A stretch of DNA of 64,000 nt, taken from Istiophorus platypterus. Its lineage: Eukaryota; Chordata; Actinopteri; Istiophoriformes; Istiophoridae. Below the pieces are notes generated by a model, which was not told where the DNA came from, ran no database searches, and worked only from the letters and a program-made list of their open reading frames with translations. The position numbers and the translations under genes are program-made. Of this stretch, positions 1 to 15,164 are shown piece by piece. Position 1 is the stretch's first letter, and each line of letters opens with the position of its first letter. The DNA is taken from positions 8,521,911 to 8,585,910 of the forward strand of contig CM029121.1 of assembly GCA_016859345.1 (NCBI GenBank), given 5' to 3'.

Positions 1-87
1 CTGAAATTAGCTCCAGCTCAATCAACTGAGGAGTTAAATTGCTGCTGTAGTTATATTACATTAATAGAGTTTAGGAATTTACCTGCG

Positions 88-150
88 TTGTGGTATTTTT
101 ACATTGTGTTGTTCCTACTTTTGCTTAAGCAAAGGATCTGAATACTTATT
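88..150. repeat. Fragment of a common percomorph interspersed repeat
   Basis: The stretch resembles the end of a repeat frequently seen in percomorph genomes, with a 'cttttacttaagtaaaggatctgaatactt'-like end; here the core reads 'aagcaaaggatctgaatact'. A longer stretch of what looks like the same family occurs near 34,625-34,905. The family match is from memory, not from a database search. Confidence 0.45.
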
Positions 151-3100
151 TGATCTCAAACAGCTGGATTCTTGCATGAATTTAGCATAAAGTGACAGGT
201 TAATACAGCTTGGCTTCTGTTGTATTATAGAGATGACCAGTTTGACAGAGTCATAGGTTAAGGGAATCAAATTAAGTCAGATTTATCAAGTTAAGTATTA
301 TTCATTGTTAAAAGTAACTGTATATTAGAATATCATTCACATTTGTAAAGTGTCCAGCCAAAGTTAAAACATGTACAAGTGTGGGTAAAAGAGAGAAAGA
401 AGGGGGCCCTGGGGACGGGGGCTGGCTTTCGATGTATGAGACAGAAGAGGACCTCCCTGAATGTGTTTGGATCCTGGATGGTTTAAAGGAATTATAGGGA
501 CGCTGCTCTGGCTGTTAGATAATTACAGGTTCAGACCCAAGTCTGAGGGCCAAATCACTTCTGCATGGAAAAAAAAACCAAGGAGAAACGTGAGTGTGGT
601 GAAACAGAAAGTTCTGCTTAATACAGGCTCTCTTAAGCATGGCTTTGCACAAATCCAAGAGGCTTAATGTGCTTTGTGGGTGTTTTGGACTGACATTCAG
701 TATCAAACAAGAAAACATCTATCAGGCATCAAACAATGAAAATTATCTGGAATAACAACAACAGATGCATGCAGGTGGTTTATTGTGATAAGCCAAAATG
801 AAAACATGAATACTGTCACCACCTTTTGTGCCGTAATATTATTCTTAACTCTTTCCTCTAATTTCCTCCTCAACCTCTTACGATCTGAGTTCCCTCACAC
901 TTCAAACCTGCGCTCCAAGGGAGAGTCTCCCAATCAGCAAAAACACGAGATCATTAGTGTGAGATATCAGCTCTGAATATTCATCTTAAAGCCGCTTGCT
1001 CAGCAGTAAACTATCGTCAGTAAATTACTTTTAGCTTCAGAGTTGATGGTGCAGTCGGAGAGAACGTAATGCTGACAGGCAGATAGAGAGGAGGCGAGGG
1101 AAGGATGTGTCCGTCAAACAAGACGTGATGGCATTTCCATTAATATAATTTGTCTTTCTCTTTTTCAAAAGGGAGTTGGCTATTTGGCAGGTCCATTAAC
1201 TGTGACGGAAATGAGGGGAGCAGGAAGTTTGATGGACGGTGCCATATGGAGCATTGATACAGTTTAAGAAAATGGTCTTGGGAGTCTCTAGCTGCCAGGC
1301 TGTGTGATGTTAGGAAGATTACGCTGTATCTTGTGCTTCTAAATGTATGAGGAGATAACTGCCTGTGCACACTCACGCATACATCCTCCCTCCACCAAAT
1401 CTCCGTGTGCGATGGTGCAAACAACATTTCCAATTTTAAAAGCAATTAAATTCTGAGCAGAGAAGTGAGAGGAGCATCCGGTGTGTTATCAAAGCTCGCT
1501 ACTATCTTTGGGATGATTTTGCCAAAATCAGTGGTACATATCCCAAGGTTCTTTGGCGCTTTAAAAAGAGCAGCTATACTTTTTTTCCTCTTCAAGTAAC
1601 CACCATCTCAGGAGATCATCAGCGCACCCTGTGACTTGCTTTGAACCCCCGATGCCCCCTGCAGCGGCAGCCATGCTGCTGTCTCCCGAGCTCTCTCAAG
1701 TCTAAGCATAGAGGGAAAGTCTTGATCTTTGATGAGGAAGGGAACGCTGTTTTTTCTCTTTTAAGTCGTAAGTTCTGAGGCAGAGTCTTGTTATTTTCCA
1801 GGTGAAATTAAATCAAGCTGGAGTTGGTTAGCCATGGATGAATACCTTTGATTTTTACCTTATTTTAACCACCCATCGCCAGCCACCTTAACTGATAAGT
1901 AGGAGTTCAGCATAAATATTTGCACTGTTAAACATTCATGTCCACTGTGAAGCCCAAAATGACTAGTAAATCGAAAGAAGTGGTTAAGGTTTAATAGCCA
2001 GCAAGAAGGAGGAAGGCAGTTATTTATGGCTCAAAGACAGAAAGGACTGAGAACAGTAAAAAAATGTCTACAAGAACAGAAAGCCAGCAAATTATCAACA
2101 AAACGAACAGTTTCCATGGTCTATTTCAACACATTGTATGAAACCTGTTATATTAAATGTCCACTTTCATTTTTGTTATCATTAGCAATGGAGGGCTCAG
2201 TAACTTCCAATTCCTTTTGATTAGGCACCAAATTGTCCACAGGATGAAAATGCCAACACAGCGTCAGCCTGCTATAAATAAAAACAATAGATTCGAAAGT
2301 AAAGTCAAGCTAGGGCTCGGCGTAGCCAAGAGCTCTCATCTGTTTATGCTATACAGACATAGGCATCGTGAGAGGAATGCTGTGGCTTTTTCTGAGTGCC
2401 ATTTTCCCCTGTTAACTCAACCCAAGGAAAGGGGATAACTGCAACTGATCAGATCTGTGGTGGTGGCACGCTCTCTGCCAGCCCCTATGTGCCCTGCCAG
2501 CCACACGCCGCCTCTGTCCTTTCAGCATGGCCACAGGCACAGGGGCACACTCGTCTGCATAATGAAATTACTCGAGCAAGGCCTTTCTATGGAACTAGCT
2601 GCATCTCCACTCCAAAGACAATCGCTGGAACCTCTGTTATAGCTAACCTTCATTACCCACACAACTGGCAGCTGGCAGGTTCTACTGTACACCAGAGCTG
2701 TGTGGATTTATGCTAGGTCCTTCTGTAGCCTTTAAAAGCTGCAAAAATGACACTTGTTGGACCAAGGACATTTAGCTGACTGCCTTTCCAAAAAGAGAAA
2801 AAAATCATCCTCTCCTGCAGTTGGCTTTGTTTTTGCCGGAGAATATCTCTCAGATATTCGATGCAGCCAGACATGATGATATACTTGGAAGTAGATATAT
2901 TTGGAAGTAGATTTGACGACTCTAACTCTACTCTGACGCTCAACAAAGAGTCAATAAAACCACGTCCAGGTCTATAAATAAGTTAAATAAAACAGGGTGA
3001 TTTTCTAAGCATAAGTGAGAAAGATATTTTTAAAGTTATACACATAAATTCAAATAAGATTCTTTGTAAAACTGCAAACTAAAATCTGTTTAATCCGTAG

Positions 3101-3500
3101 CAACGACCTGTAATATAAACTCTGTAAATGTCCATTTTAATGAGACCCATCGGACTTTTTAAGATTAGCTAGCACATTTCTCACCCAAACCCAACTGATA
3201 TGTTAAGGGAGAGGATGTTTACAACCATTTTAATGACCACACAGCTCCCTGAGCCTGTCCTAGCACCCTGCTTAGCATCCTAAACTACTGTGTCTGTGCA
3301 CAATGGCATGTTTTTATACATGAAGCCTTGTCGTTTTTGATACGTAAATTTGGTCCCCAGTCTGAGGGCCACTGATGAGAACCGCAGCTGATCTGGCTTA
3401 ATGTGTTCGGCAGAAGATGGAAGAGGAGAGCCGAGTTGAAGGTTCCTTTTAAATGTCAGCTCAGGTCTCATCTGCCCCAGCCTCGACTCCTCTGGTAAAT

Positions 3501-3501
<1 letters not shown>
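151..3501. other. Non-coding stretch, no gene seen
   Basis: Only short open frames (about 60-106 codons) occur, with no recognisable domain and no matching splice structure. A locally GC-richer patch near 2,440-2,640 has open frames in two phases, which is more typical of non-coding DNA than of an exon. No RNA gene or intact mobile element was recognised. Confidence 0.6.

Positions 3502-3537
<36 letters not shown>
3502..3537. repeat. (CA)n microsatellite
   Basis: An uninterrupted run of 18 CA units. It produces the spurious Cys-Val repeat open frame on the minus strand. Confidence 0.97.
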
Positions 3538-3538
<1 letters not shown>

Positions 3539-4339
3539 CTAAGTACAAAAAAAAAAGAAAAGAAAAACTCTCTTGTTTAGGTTAAGGAGTTGTGTATTTT
3601 TGGACGTCATGTCTTGAGACAGAGTTAGACAGAATTATATAGTCTCTGGTCATGAGGCAATTGGCTCTGGTACAGTTTGGCAGACATTTGAATGAGCAGC
3701 ATACTCTGCAGATGAAACAGAAAACCAGAAGAAGGAAATAAGGAAGCATGTTCATGAATATACAACTTTGGCCTGTTACTAAAAATAAAACGAAAAAAAA
3801 CCCACAACCTTTAAATTTTTACATTAGACTTTTGTCACCACAGACATTTTGACTTGACAAGTAGGAAAAACACAGGTGTTAGTAAGCCATGACTGTGACA
3901 TTGAGTCAAGCCATATCAGTAACTTAGTCACCAATTACACTAAAAATAGTTTACCAATAACAATAATAAAGTGTAAATTGTCCTGCCAGAAAAGGTGCAA
4001 CAGGAGAGTGAGGGAATTGTCAATCAAGCAGCGTCTCTATATACCCACAAAAACGCCTGAAAAAAGGCCAAAACAAAATAAGTGAAAACACCTGTGCGGG
4101 AGAACCACAGGTTAATGTGTGTAACGTGAAAAGGGGTTGCTCATAAACATAACAAACCACAGAGAATTATCACCTGACTCTGCAGTTCCCCAAAACACTG
4201 TAGAATTTATAGCATCTTTGAGAATATTGTTTTGGTTTTCTTGAATTCAGCTTCACTGTTTTTTTTTCCCCTCACTGCTCTCATATCATCATTTTGGGCC
4301 ACAGCTGGCAGCTATTTACCAGGAAAGACCTCAAAGAAC
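3538..4339. other. Non-coding stretch, no gene seen
   Basis: AT-rich sequence with a purine-rich tract directly after the CA repeat and no supportable coding exon on either strand. Confidence 0.6.
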
Positions 4340-4520
4340 CCATCGCACTCTACCTGCTCAGGGCCAAGCAGGACACACACATTTAGCAGCTAGCTGGTGA
4401 ACATGGTGGAGCATTTAGCAGCAAAACAGCCAGATATTTTCATCGTGACTTAGTGGAGACCAAAATTAAAGCTAAAAGGAGAATGAATGTTATACTTGCT
4501 TCATGTTGAAAATCCGACTA
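4340..4520. repeat. Decayed interspersed repeat of percomorph type
   Basis: The phrases 'gtggagcatttagcagc', 'agccagatattttc' and 'gtggagaccaaaattaaagc' occur in the order and spacing of a repeat common in percomorph genomes. No terminal repeats or target-site duplication could be defined, so the limits are approximate. The family assignment is from memory. Confidence 0.5.
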
Positions 4521-7500
4521 TGTATAGGCGACTATGACTATTAAGTGGATTCGGGAGGCTATGGTTCCCCATAATGATCATGAAAATATGCTGCAACTTT
4601 TTGATCATTATTTTTTCAAACAGGGTTCAGCTGTTTCAGAGCAATGAGAACAGTGATGTGACTGGCTGAATGTATTATTATTTTTCTTAATCAGTATTCC
4701 ACCTCACCAAGCTGCAATGGCTGAGAGGAACTGTGGCACACACTAGGGCCAATCCATAGACCCTACCCTAATCTTTGCGTAAAGAAAGGTAAGATCCCGT
4801 TAAATCTGTAAACTAGTTGATATAAGCTAAGAGTAATCATAAATACTATCAGAGTAACTGTATCAGTTAACAAAAATGTTGCCTCTCAAAAACTCTCAGA
4901 GGGAAAATCAGTTAACTGAAACTGAATGAATTACGGGAAGACGTTCCTGGCAAAAGAGCTCTTATTGTCTTTTGGAAGCCAATTATCAGTCAAATCAATT
5001 TCATCAAGATGTTCTTCTGAATGCAATTAACATAGAGAACTATCTTAGACTACAGGCTTTGCACATAAAATCAAAATCAAATGTGAAGCACTCAGAGTGG
5101 TCTGATGGTGTGCCCTGCATCAGCAATAACCCCCTCCATCAGTGCACTCCTACGCTGTAAACATGCTGTTTGATTTATAGTAGAGTGAACACAGTGGAGA
5201 GTGACTAGTCACTGAATGCTAATGCACCAAAGTTTGACTTTGCATACAAATGCCTTCCCCCTCTGCCTCTGCCAACACACTTCTCGCACTATTTCTCCTT
5301 CCATCCTCCTCTGTCTCAGTTTTCTCGTTTTGTGCCCACTCTCCTGTTCTTCCTGTCAGTCTGACTTACTTTCCTCTTCTGTCCTGGACGACAACGCAAT
5401 GTTGACAAATTGTTGGGCCACACACTTATGCTTTCTTCATAGTGGCATAGTTTGAGTGGTAAAGACAACACGCAAGCTTGGAAATGCAAGTGGCTCCAAC
5501 GTTTTCCTTTGTTCCTCCTACTTCTTTCTTTTCCTCTCAGCTCCAATAGTGGCCAGAGCCAGAAATTCACATCGTGCTCCAGTGTTTAATAGGAGCCACA
5601 CACCAGGATTTCAGTCTGGATTGATATGGAAGGGACATGCAGTAACCTCTGTTTGAGGTTAATAGAACTGCACTCAGACTGTAATTTATCAATAGAATGT
5701 GGTTTAGGGGATTATACATCAGAGAAAGCCAATATCTTTTACACTTGTAATAATATCACTACATGTATGAAGGAACAGGGATGAGTGTCATCTGATACAA
5801 ATGTGGTGGCAATTCTTCTCTTTCATATAGTACTAGGAGTCAACTCTTGTCTTTCTGCAAGTTTAATTCATCATCTACAGATGGTCTCACAAAAAAAAAA
5901 CAAGCAGATCAAGCAAAAATGTTCAAAAATCAAACTAGATACTTAATAAGTTTCATGTGTCATATGCCTTTTTCTGGGATCTAGTGTCATCCTGCAATGA
6001 TTTATTCCCTTCAGTATTGGGATGAATGTAGATTATTAATGTAATGCACACTGCTACAGAATCTGTTAACACAAGACAGCCTATAATACCATTTCTATTT
6101 ATTGTTCAGATATCAGAGAGCAAGCAGTGACAATTTCAAGTTTGCTCCACTAGAACTAGCTGCTCTTATTTATTGTAGAGCATGACGACAGATCTCAGTC
6201 TCAGTAGAGTTGTGCCTGGCTACTACTCTGCAGCATAATGTCCGTGAACAACAACAAACCTCTGCAACTTGAGAGACTTAAAATAGGATCTAACAGATGC
6301 ATATATCTAGGTACTTTGCATTCATTTAAAAAGATATCTTTAGTGTAAAACAATTGAAACTTATCAGACAAGTCTGATTCCCCAGTGCATTTTCTAAAAC
6401 AAGCTGAGAGCATCAGCACAAGGGCTCTCGTTGCAGTTGCATATGCCAGCTCACGCAACACAAGACAAAGAGATGACAGATACTAAACAAAGGCTGAGCA
6501 CTCAAAATACCACATTACCACAAGCAGCCACTGCATATTTTCCGTCAAATGTAATGAAATTGGATTTAAATGTTGCATATACACAAGAGCGTCTGCCAGG
6601 CCCAATGTACATAGACTCTGACTGTGAGATGATTTAATTTGATGGGCACATTAAACATGAATGAATGTATTTTGTTTTAGATTGTTTGTTTTTTTTTCTT
6701 CCCTGTAGAGAGCTTAGAATGCGCTTGTTTTTTTCATCTTGGTCCCCTTGCTATTTCAGAATTCTAACTGAAAGTTGCAGTAGATTATTTTCCACCATCA
6801 TAATTTCTAGTTTTCAGTGAAAAAGAACAGGGTGCAGCAGACATTGTTTGCCACTGACTGCCATTATTGCCACTGCCCAAAGCTTGCAAGCAGTCAACCT
6901 CAAACCCAGTGTTTAAAAATGAAATTCTGATTCATTATTGCCCCTAGGGCAGATATTAAACTACCGTGTTGTATGTCCAGTATATGATAAGTGCAGTAAC
7001 CCATTATTGTAAATGAGGACTGAATCGGTGGCATACAGTACCATTGGATAAGAGAGAACTTAGTTAAAAGTGCACAGCCCATATACAGATTGCTTCACTG
7101 CCGAAGCCTGGGAGTTGATACGAGGAGAAAAATGGTTCCAACCCCCATATGAAATTACAGAGAGTGCTCGAATACTGCGGCTAAGCAGCCTCATATCACG
7201 AATAATGACCATGAGTGAAATTCCTCCACACACATAATGATGTCTTTTGTCCTTTGCTGTGCTTTGGGGGCGCCATGATGTTTCAGACTGTTTACATCGT
7301 CAACTAGGATTACTGCAATTCCACCGTGCTCCCTTGTGATATAGGATACAGTGACAGTGAGCCTCTAATGGGCCCTTTAATTTGCACATCTTTTCAACAG
7401 TGCAGCCAGGCGCAGCAGACATGGGCGGAGACAGATGTGGAGGAAATATTTTGACTGGCGATAAACAGTGGCTTGATAATGTTTGGACATTTTTCTGCAG

Positions 7501-10500
7501 TATTTCAATTTTGAAGGAGATTGTGTTGTGCAGGTCTATGTGTTTGTTTGAGCTTCTTCCTGCTTGTTTCTGTACATCTGGAAGTGATTCAATGAAGAAT
7601 TTCTACTTTTTCATCCATGGAGGTCAACTGGTTTGTAGTTTTTAGTTCCTTTTTTTCAAATTGATGTTTTAATTTTTTCAATAAAGTTTGCAATTTATAC
7701 ATACACCCACCTAACTACAACTTTGTTGAAAATCTATTTAGATAATGTTAATATATATCCAGATTATACATACAATCCTGTGACATTTAAATGAATCGCC
7801 CGCTGAGGTTACACTAGGGACTGTCTGAGGGAATTTCCCTTCTATCCAGGAGGACCCATTCTACTCTTTTAAATTGTATGTTCATTTCTTACAAAACACA
7901 CAGAAACTCCAGTTTATCCAAATAAAGATCCCACACTGGCTGAATCTTGCAATGGGTAAATTTAAAATAGATCAGATCAGGAAGATTTCAGGTAGATATG
8001 ATATTAGCTGACCAATAAGTTATAATCCTAATTACAAGCTTCTTGCAGTATTTAGTATCCCCTCTGTATCACTTGTCCTCTGCTAGCTTTGTCAAAGCAC
8101 GTGCTCCCTAACATATTCACTTGAGCATGCAGAAGGACATCTTTTATGACCGAACAGGATCCCCACATTTCTCCTTAGTGCTGTCAGCCATACAGACAGC
8201 TACAACAACCCCTACTGTGTAGTGTTTACTCACCGTATTTCAAAGAGTAAACTAATAGATTTCAAGATCACAGAAGAAAGGGACAGCTGACTTTAACACT
8301 GAATTTAAGTTATGGGATCCATTTTTATTGCCTGTACTCAGATGATGCTCGTCTCTCACTAAACACACACAGATGCACTGTAAATGACTCAGAGCATTAA
8401 CGACCTGTTGCTGTAAACACACTGCTTCATTTTTCAACACATCCATCCCAATATATTGTGTGCTATTTTAAAGGGTCACTCTGATTTAATACAAAAAAGT
8501 TTAGCTTCCCTTTCAACGCGGAGTTCTGCCCAGCCTGTAAAAATAGTTGTGTATTTTTGTTGTGTTGGTCTAATTTGAGCTTTCAAAAGATACAAAAATT
8601 AAATCTGATTAAATCGGTGAAAGAGATTATTGAGTGTTATTATGGGAAATGTAGGACCAGGGTGTTTTTGGAGCTTGATTCATACCAGGGAACATGATTC
8701 AAATTCATTCTCTGCCTGTGCTGCTATGATCATGATCATTTAAAAAAATCTGTCTCTTGTGAGTCCCCAGCTTCGTAGAAGTGTAACATTTAATCATTGT
8801 AGTGCCCCTTTGAAATAAATGTCTTGTCAGAATGACAAGATTTGGCAACCAACCAAGTTCCCTGCAAGAGTTTTTGAGAAATAGAGAGCCAGAGGCTGTG
8901 ATAAGGCAAAGGTAACCATTTTGATAAATACAACCTAAACCAGTTAATGTATGTGCATGAAGCAAACATGTGCAATTACTCTCAACAGCTATCAGTCAAA
9001 ATTATTGGTTCTCATTTAGTATAAGCTGTTCTTTATAAACCTGTACATATCTTTCCATTTTAAACTGGCATGATAAATGTCTGAGTGGTGCTAATTAAAT
9101 GTTGCTGTGAATACTAATGGCAGGCTTTGAATTCCAGACTTTGCATGCAAGGAAGCAATATCAGGTTAATGATGATGATGATGCTGATGATAACAGGGTG
9201 GAGGAACCTTGAATATTTCATTGATAATTATACAAGCAATTTTCTTTCCTTGCTGTAATCATTTAGAGCAGGTTACACAAAGTTCAGGTTGACAAAGTGC
9301 TTTCATAATGGAAGAAGAAAGAATGTTGATATGCTGAAAAATATCATCATTTGTTCAACTTCTACTCAAAGTCACAATTGACTTTAGAGACACTCTCCTT
9401 GAGTGACAGATACAGAATATAACCAAAATGTTTCGTGGTTCGGGCTAGGCCTTTTACCTCCAATGAAGCAGAGATAAAAGACAAAGAATTATTTGAATTA
9501 AATAAATAAAATACAGAATTAAAGAATTTTGAGAGATGGCAAGCAAAAGTTAACTATATGCTCTTCATTACCATTCCCTTGCCTATACAATTGAATTATG
9601 TAGAAGTATGCAGTGGTATATATAATATATATGGATGATATCAGTGGTTTAAGCAATGTAATGCAATCTAATATAGTGTGTGATGTATTACTACTATACT
9701 ATTACTTTCATATTAACAATATATAGTAATATATAATTGAGGGGAGGGAGCAGATGTATTGTTGCAAAGCGCTTGTTTCAATGAGCAACATTAAAGCCAA
9801 GTACTGCCAGTGTACTAGAGGTATTTTAGTCCATATGCAATAATTACTATAGAGTTCAGAGCTCTGCAGGTTGGAGAGGCAGGAAGCACGAGCTCAAGTT
9901 CAAGTGTCCATATACTTTGGTCCATGTATTGTAACCTTCCATTGGGAGGTTCTGTGTCTCCCACAGCCACCTGCTTCCGCCTGCCCTTTCTCTCCTAGTC
10001 CCCTCATCGCTGCTACTTCCAGCTCTCTGTTTGCAGCAGATGGGCTTGCCACTCACAGTCTTGTGTGAGTGTTTGAGCCTCAATGCTCTAGACACAGATC
10101 GTTTTCACTCTCAGCATTCAATAACGCCAAGAGACACAAGCACAAAGAAGTCATTCTAGCTGTTTTCCCATTTCTTATTGGAAAGAAGAAGGGAATTAAC
10201 TCTTCTATATTGAAATGACGTGCATGCTATTTAAGAAGTCTTTGGCAGCTCAATAATCAGGACACTAGGCCCTGCCTGCCTAAAATTAACTAACCCAACT
10301 GGATTTATTTTGTAGTATAACTTGCTGCTTTGACACAATGAATGAAGGTAAAAGTCCTGCTATGTAATAATATGACAAAGAAACTTTCTGTGCCTTTGGA
10401 GCAGGTAACTAATGGGTTTAAGATGTTGAAGAAGACCTCTGGCAGCCAATAAGACTAATTTTCCACTCTATTTGTGCAACAAGTTCTCAACTTTCCACTT

Positions 10501-13500
10501 CCCATAAAGAGTATTTTTTGGTTCCAGCAAAAGTCATTGAGAGCATATCTTCCAATACTCCAATGAATTTTCTTTTACTCCTGTATCTGGAGTTGGTGAT
10601 TGAGTTTGTTTACTGCTGCCAGACCCAAAAGGACAGTGTTGCCATTGTGCGTGTGCATTCTTTGCGAGAGTATCAGAGAGTGGGAGAGCACACACCATTA
10701 CAGACAGCAGGATGTGACAATGCAATGCCCCGAGTGGCCCTCTCTCCCTCTTTCTCTTGGCTTTAAACCAACATGCGAACATCTTGAAGTGCTTAATCTC
10801 ATCAAGGCTTCTCTTTTTTTCTCTTTGTGCAGCCACTCTCCTTTAGAAGTGATGGGTTGGCTGGACTGAACACCCTCCACCCATATGCAGCATCCCAGAG
10901 AGTGTGGACTGAGGCCTGTGAGAAACCAATTAGCCCCTTGCTAAATCCTTTGATGATGAGGACCAGTGGTTTATCAACAGGACAGAAATGGAGATATTCT
11001 TGAAGCTAGAAAAACAGCATCTCCTGCAGGAAAGAATGAGAAAAGAAAGAGGAAAAAGAGACTGAACACAGGTGTACTGCTTTGGAGAGAAAAATCAGGG
11101 ACTGCAGTGACCAAGCTCTACATAGTGACACAGTAAAATTCACACCCAAAAACTACAATGAGGCTGTAGAATATGGGGGATTTATTTCTTGCTGGAATCC
11201 TAATCATTGCCAGAAGTGTTTCTTTACAGTGTCCCAGACAAGAGCAATCAAAAGGAGTCTCAGGCAGAGCAAACCTGTTATATGAAGACAGACTCATCAC
11301 AGTGTGGAAGCAGCAGCGCTGAGGTCACAGATCTCTCTCCTATCCCACACATTCACATTACAAAGCCACTGTTCATCCATAAATCTCCACCATCCAGCCA
11401 TCTGGAGCACATCTTCACACTCCGACACACAAACCCCTCTCACAGGCATTGACCTTACTTGCACAAGTCTCATGTACAAAAGCCCAAGCATGATATCACT
11501 AGGGCTTGTCTCATTGTACAAACATAGCCTCATCTGTGCACACATGTTGGATTTCTGCATTATAAAACTAGATGCACACAGAAATACACACCCACTACAG
11601 AGTGTGTACTGGAGAGGAGGGCTCATCCAGTAAACAGTGGTAGGACTTGGGAGTGGAAAGTTCTGCAAAGTCCAGCCTAACATTTCTCTGCTTCAAAGAG
11701 GAGGTTGACTGAGTGGACTCAGTTCAGCATCGATTCTTAGGTTTAAGTAGCTCACAGCGTTGTGTATTTCAGCCAGGTATTGGTTTACCTCTGTTTCAAA
11801 GTGTTTTGCTAGTGAGCTACATTTCACTATGACAATTCGCAGCTCAACGTTTCATATTTTCAGAAAAGCAAACGGGTGCAGGTGCAGGTGCTGGCAGTGC
11901 ACCAAACAGAACACATGCAAGCACAGAGCACATGCAAATAAAGCCTCTAAACTGTCATATAAATAAACCACCTATCCAAGACATGGGTGCTTTTTTTAAA
12001 GCAGAGCTTTGCAAACAGATGAACATCAGAACATGCCCAGAGTAAAACAAATGATTATGGGGATGCTGGAAATGGCATTGAAAAAGCTGATTCATGATGT
12101 TTTTACAGTGCTTAGCGATGAATATAACATTGAATTTTCACTTCCTCCTAGCTGTTTCAGATAGCTAAGATTGTAGTGCAAAGTTAAGTCAAATTAATTT
12201 ATTTTGAGAGCACATAAAAACAACAAATACTAACTGGTTTAATAGAGATTTATGCGCACAAATAAGTAATGCTTTGGGTACAGCTATAATTGTGACCCTT
12301 TTTCACTGGAACTATGAAACACATTAAGGTCAGTGAATCATCCAGAGTAACAGGAGCACTTCTCGTTATTTTGCTAAATTGACCTTTGATGGCGAGATAT
12401 CTACAAAACACACTGATTGTTCAGGTTATGCAATGACAGCATGTTGATGTTTTGCATAAAAGGCAATCAATGGCTCATGTGATGAATTTGAAAGGTGCAC
12501 CTTATTATACAGTGATGCAAACTGATGTAAATTAAATGACAACTCAACGATAGAAGTCAGCTGATCTATCTGATATGCCCATGGAGCGAAACCATGAGGA
12601 TCCACAGTTCTGGTTCCATCTCTCAGACAAAACATTCTCACTTGCATTTAAAGTACACACAAAGATGAATGTCTTCTCAGCAGTAATTGGGCATTTACAG
12701 TGGGGTCTGTAATACTGCAAATGTTGTACTGAGAGATATATTGCCTCTCAGAGCATCTCTGGCAAAATCCATGCTATCCAAGTCAATCTTAAATACCTGA
12801 AAACCAGTTTAAAAATCATCTGAGGTTAATTAGCATTTCTAAGCTATTATAATCAATTGTGATGGGTGTCAATCAAGAAAGCTAACAAAAAATGAATACA
12901 TATTTGGGTTAATTTAATGAATTGCCATTTAGATCTTTAATGTCAATATGTAATACAGAGATCAGGCCTGAGACTTAACCCCAATGCAACACACTTAGGA
13001 GCTTTGGGTCAACTATTTTCCTGTAGTGATGTAATCACTGTCTTGATATTGTAGCTTTGCATTTTAAGATTTTTGTAGTTTGTGTCCATTTCTCTATTGT
13101 CCTGTCCATCAATTCTCCCTCTTTTCTCTTTCCTGCTGTTACTAATGTTAATAGTACTACAGTGTAATGAAATGCAGGACTGGGTGACTTACTGTATTGA
13201 CAAAAAGCATGAATATAAAAACATTTATACAGTACATCCACACAGTTTAACTGTTTAGGATTTATTTTACTCTAAGATGCTACATAGCCTTTTTTAGTTC
13301 ATGCATTCCTTCTACAATGTGTAAGCATGCAGTGCACTTTCTATTTATGTCTCTCATCAGAACAAGTCAGACAGGGAAGTATTTGTGGTGCCTTGCATGA
13401 GTATGCATGAAAAAATAAAGTGATTGGGAAGCATACTGCTCTAATTAAACAGCTGCTGGACGCTGGCTATGTAAATGTGCCATTACTATTGTACTCACAG

Positions 13501-15164
13501 TATCATATAGAATTGAATTAAAAATTTAGGAGTTAAAGCCTATTTTCATACCTAATCCCTCATATTCATGCGCTCCAAAGTAATTGGACAATTGACAGTT
13601 GATCAGTTTCATGTCCAGATGTGGTCTGTTCCCTCATTATTTCATGACATATGAAGCAGATAAAGATCTGGAGCTGATCTCAAGTGTTGAATTTGCCTCC
13701 CGAAGCTGTTCATGGGAACTCTCAATATGCGATCCAAAGAGGTGTTTATGCAAATGAAGGAGGCATCATTTGGCTGAAAAAACAAAACAGACCTATCAGA
13801 CATATCACAGAAACTTTAAGATGGGCCAAATCAAGTCCCAAATTCCCAAATACTTTTATGTACCTGACTGTATGTGGGAAAACAGGCGAAAATTAGACAC
13901 AGTTTTCTGCAATGAACAACGATGTTCTTCTCTGCCAGGCTTTATTACTGCTATGGAAAGACACATCAGTAGTAGTGACCCCTCATAGTATTGTAACATC
14001 TGTATAGTGAGTAGCTATGAAAATCAATAACAACTCTGTTGTCATTATTTGTGATGAACCCATTTGCAAACGATTCAAACCTCAAAGAGATGAAGTCAAC
14101 ACATTTCTATACTTTCATTCAAAGCAAAGCATCATTCATAGCTTTGCTAAGGTCACAATGCAGAGCAAGGGGATTATTTGACATGCAAACAATGCAGCAG
14201 ACTGAGAAGGGATATTAAATAAGAGGACATGTGGGAGCTATCACCTCTCTATGGCATTGTATCATGTCCATAACTCAGCACTTGTACTCCCTTACAGCAA
14301 TAGATTGTCTTTCTTAGAGAATATGAGGATGTATGATCCTCATGGATACGCAAGAGGAGCTTCAAATTTCTCCCAGCAGGTTTGAACAAACAAAATCCCC
14401 AGGTGTGAGTCTTTATGAAGCTATTATGTGACAAAGATTGTTCCTTTTTTGTGTAAGATGTGCTGTCTCATCTAGTGGCCTCCAAAGCAGCAGGATTTGA
14501 ACCATAATAGGTCACAGGTGAGATCTGTCGTTCTCCTGTGATTTGGGTTGTGGTCAAGAAAAGCAATGAACTGTATTATATATGCAGAAAACTGGCAGAT
14601 GGTTGCGCTGTATAGCTGAGGTGTCACAGCCAAGAACTATCAATATATCTCTCCAATGTAAATATTCACCCTTATTGGGTTATAAAAGGTTGAAACACCA
14701 TCTGATGAATCATGATTCAACCTGAATATCACTTGCAACATGAAAAAAAATACCAATGAAAGTTTTGGTTTTGGAGTTGATTTGTTGCAGCTTAGCCATC
14801 TTTATTGCATTACAGGAAATTCCACACAGTGAAATCCATGAGACCATCAGCCGTAAAAATGAAGGATAGATACATACTGAGAAACACCTGACCTGCTGAT
14901 CTAAGCTCTTGCAAAAATGCAGTCTGGTCTGAATGTACTGTACATAAATGAGGAACCGTGAGGCTATGATAGTTATTTTGATCGGTATGAGGCTGGCTGG
15001 TAAAGGATAATGAGCCTAAGCAACAAAAGACATCTTCCTCATGGTGACAAGAACTACAGATGTGTCAACATCCAATATTAACACTACTGCAACAGATTTT
15101 ATAGGAGCTATATAGTGTTTGTAGTTGGTTTTAGCTGGAAATGAATAGCTACACTAAAGATGTC
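4521..15164. other. Long non-coding stretch, no gene seen
   Basis: About 10.6 kb without a coding exon that I can support. Open frames of up to 128 codons (for example near 11,297-11,683) overlap others on the opposite strand and show no domain, codon bias or flanking splice sites. A short GAT-triplet run lies at 9,168-9,193. The stretch could hold distal regulatory elements of neighbouring genes, but the sequence alone cannot show this. Confidence 0.6.
9168..9193. repeat. Short (GAT)n-like triplet run
   Basis: An imperfect run of GAT triplets, interrupted once by 'gct'. Confidence 0.85.

Noticed and set aside
3502..3537. CRISPR-like or coding interpretation of regular repeats
   Set aside because: All regular repeats in the window are microsatellites or one tandem duplication; there are no spaced palindromic repeats, and the DNA is eukaryotic.
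8467..8700. Possible further percomorph interspersed repeat
   Set aside because: The phrase 'gggaaatgtaggaccagggt' seemed familiar, but the rest is too diverged to support a call without a repeat search.
11297..11683. 128-codon minus-strand open frame
   Set aside because: It overlaps a 109-codon plus-strand frame, has no domain and lies in DNA without coding character.
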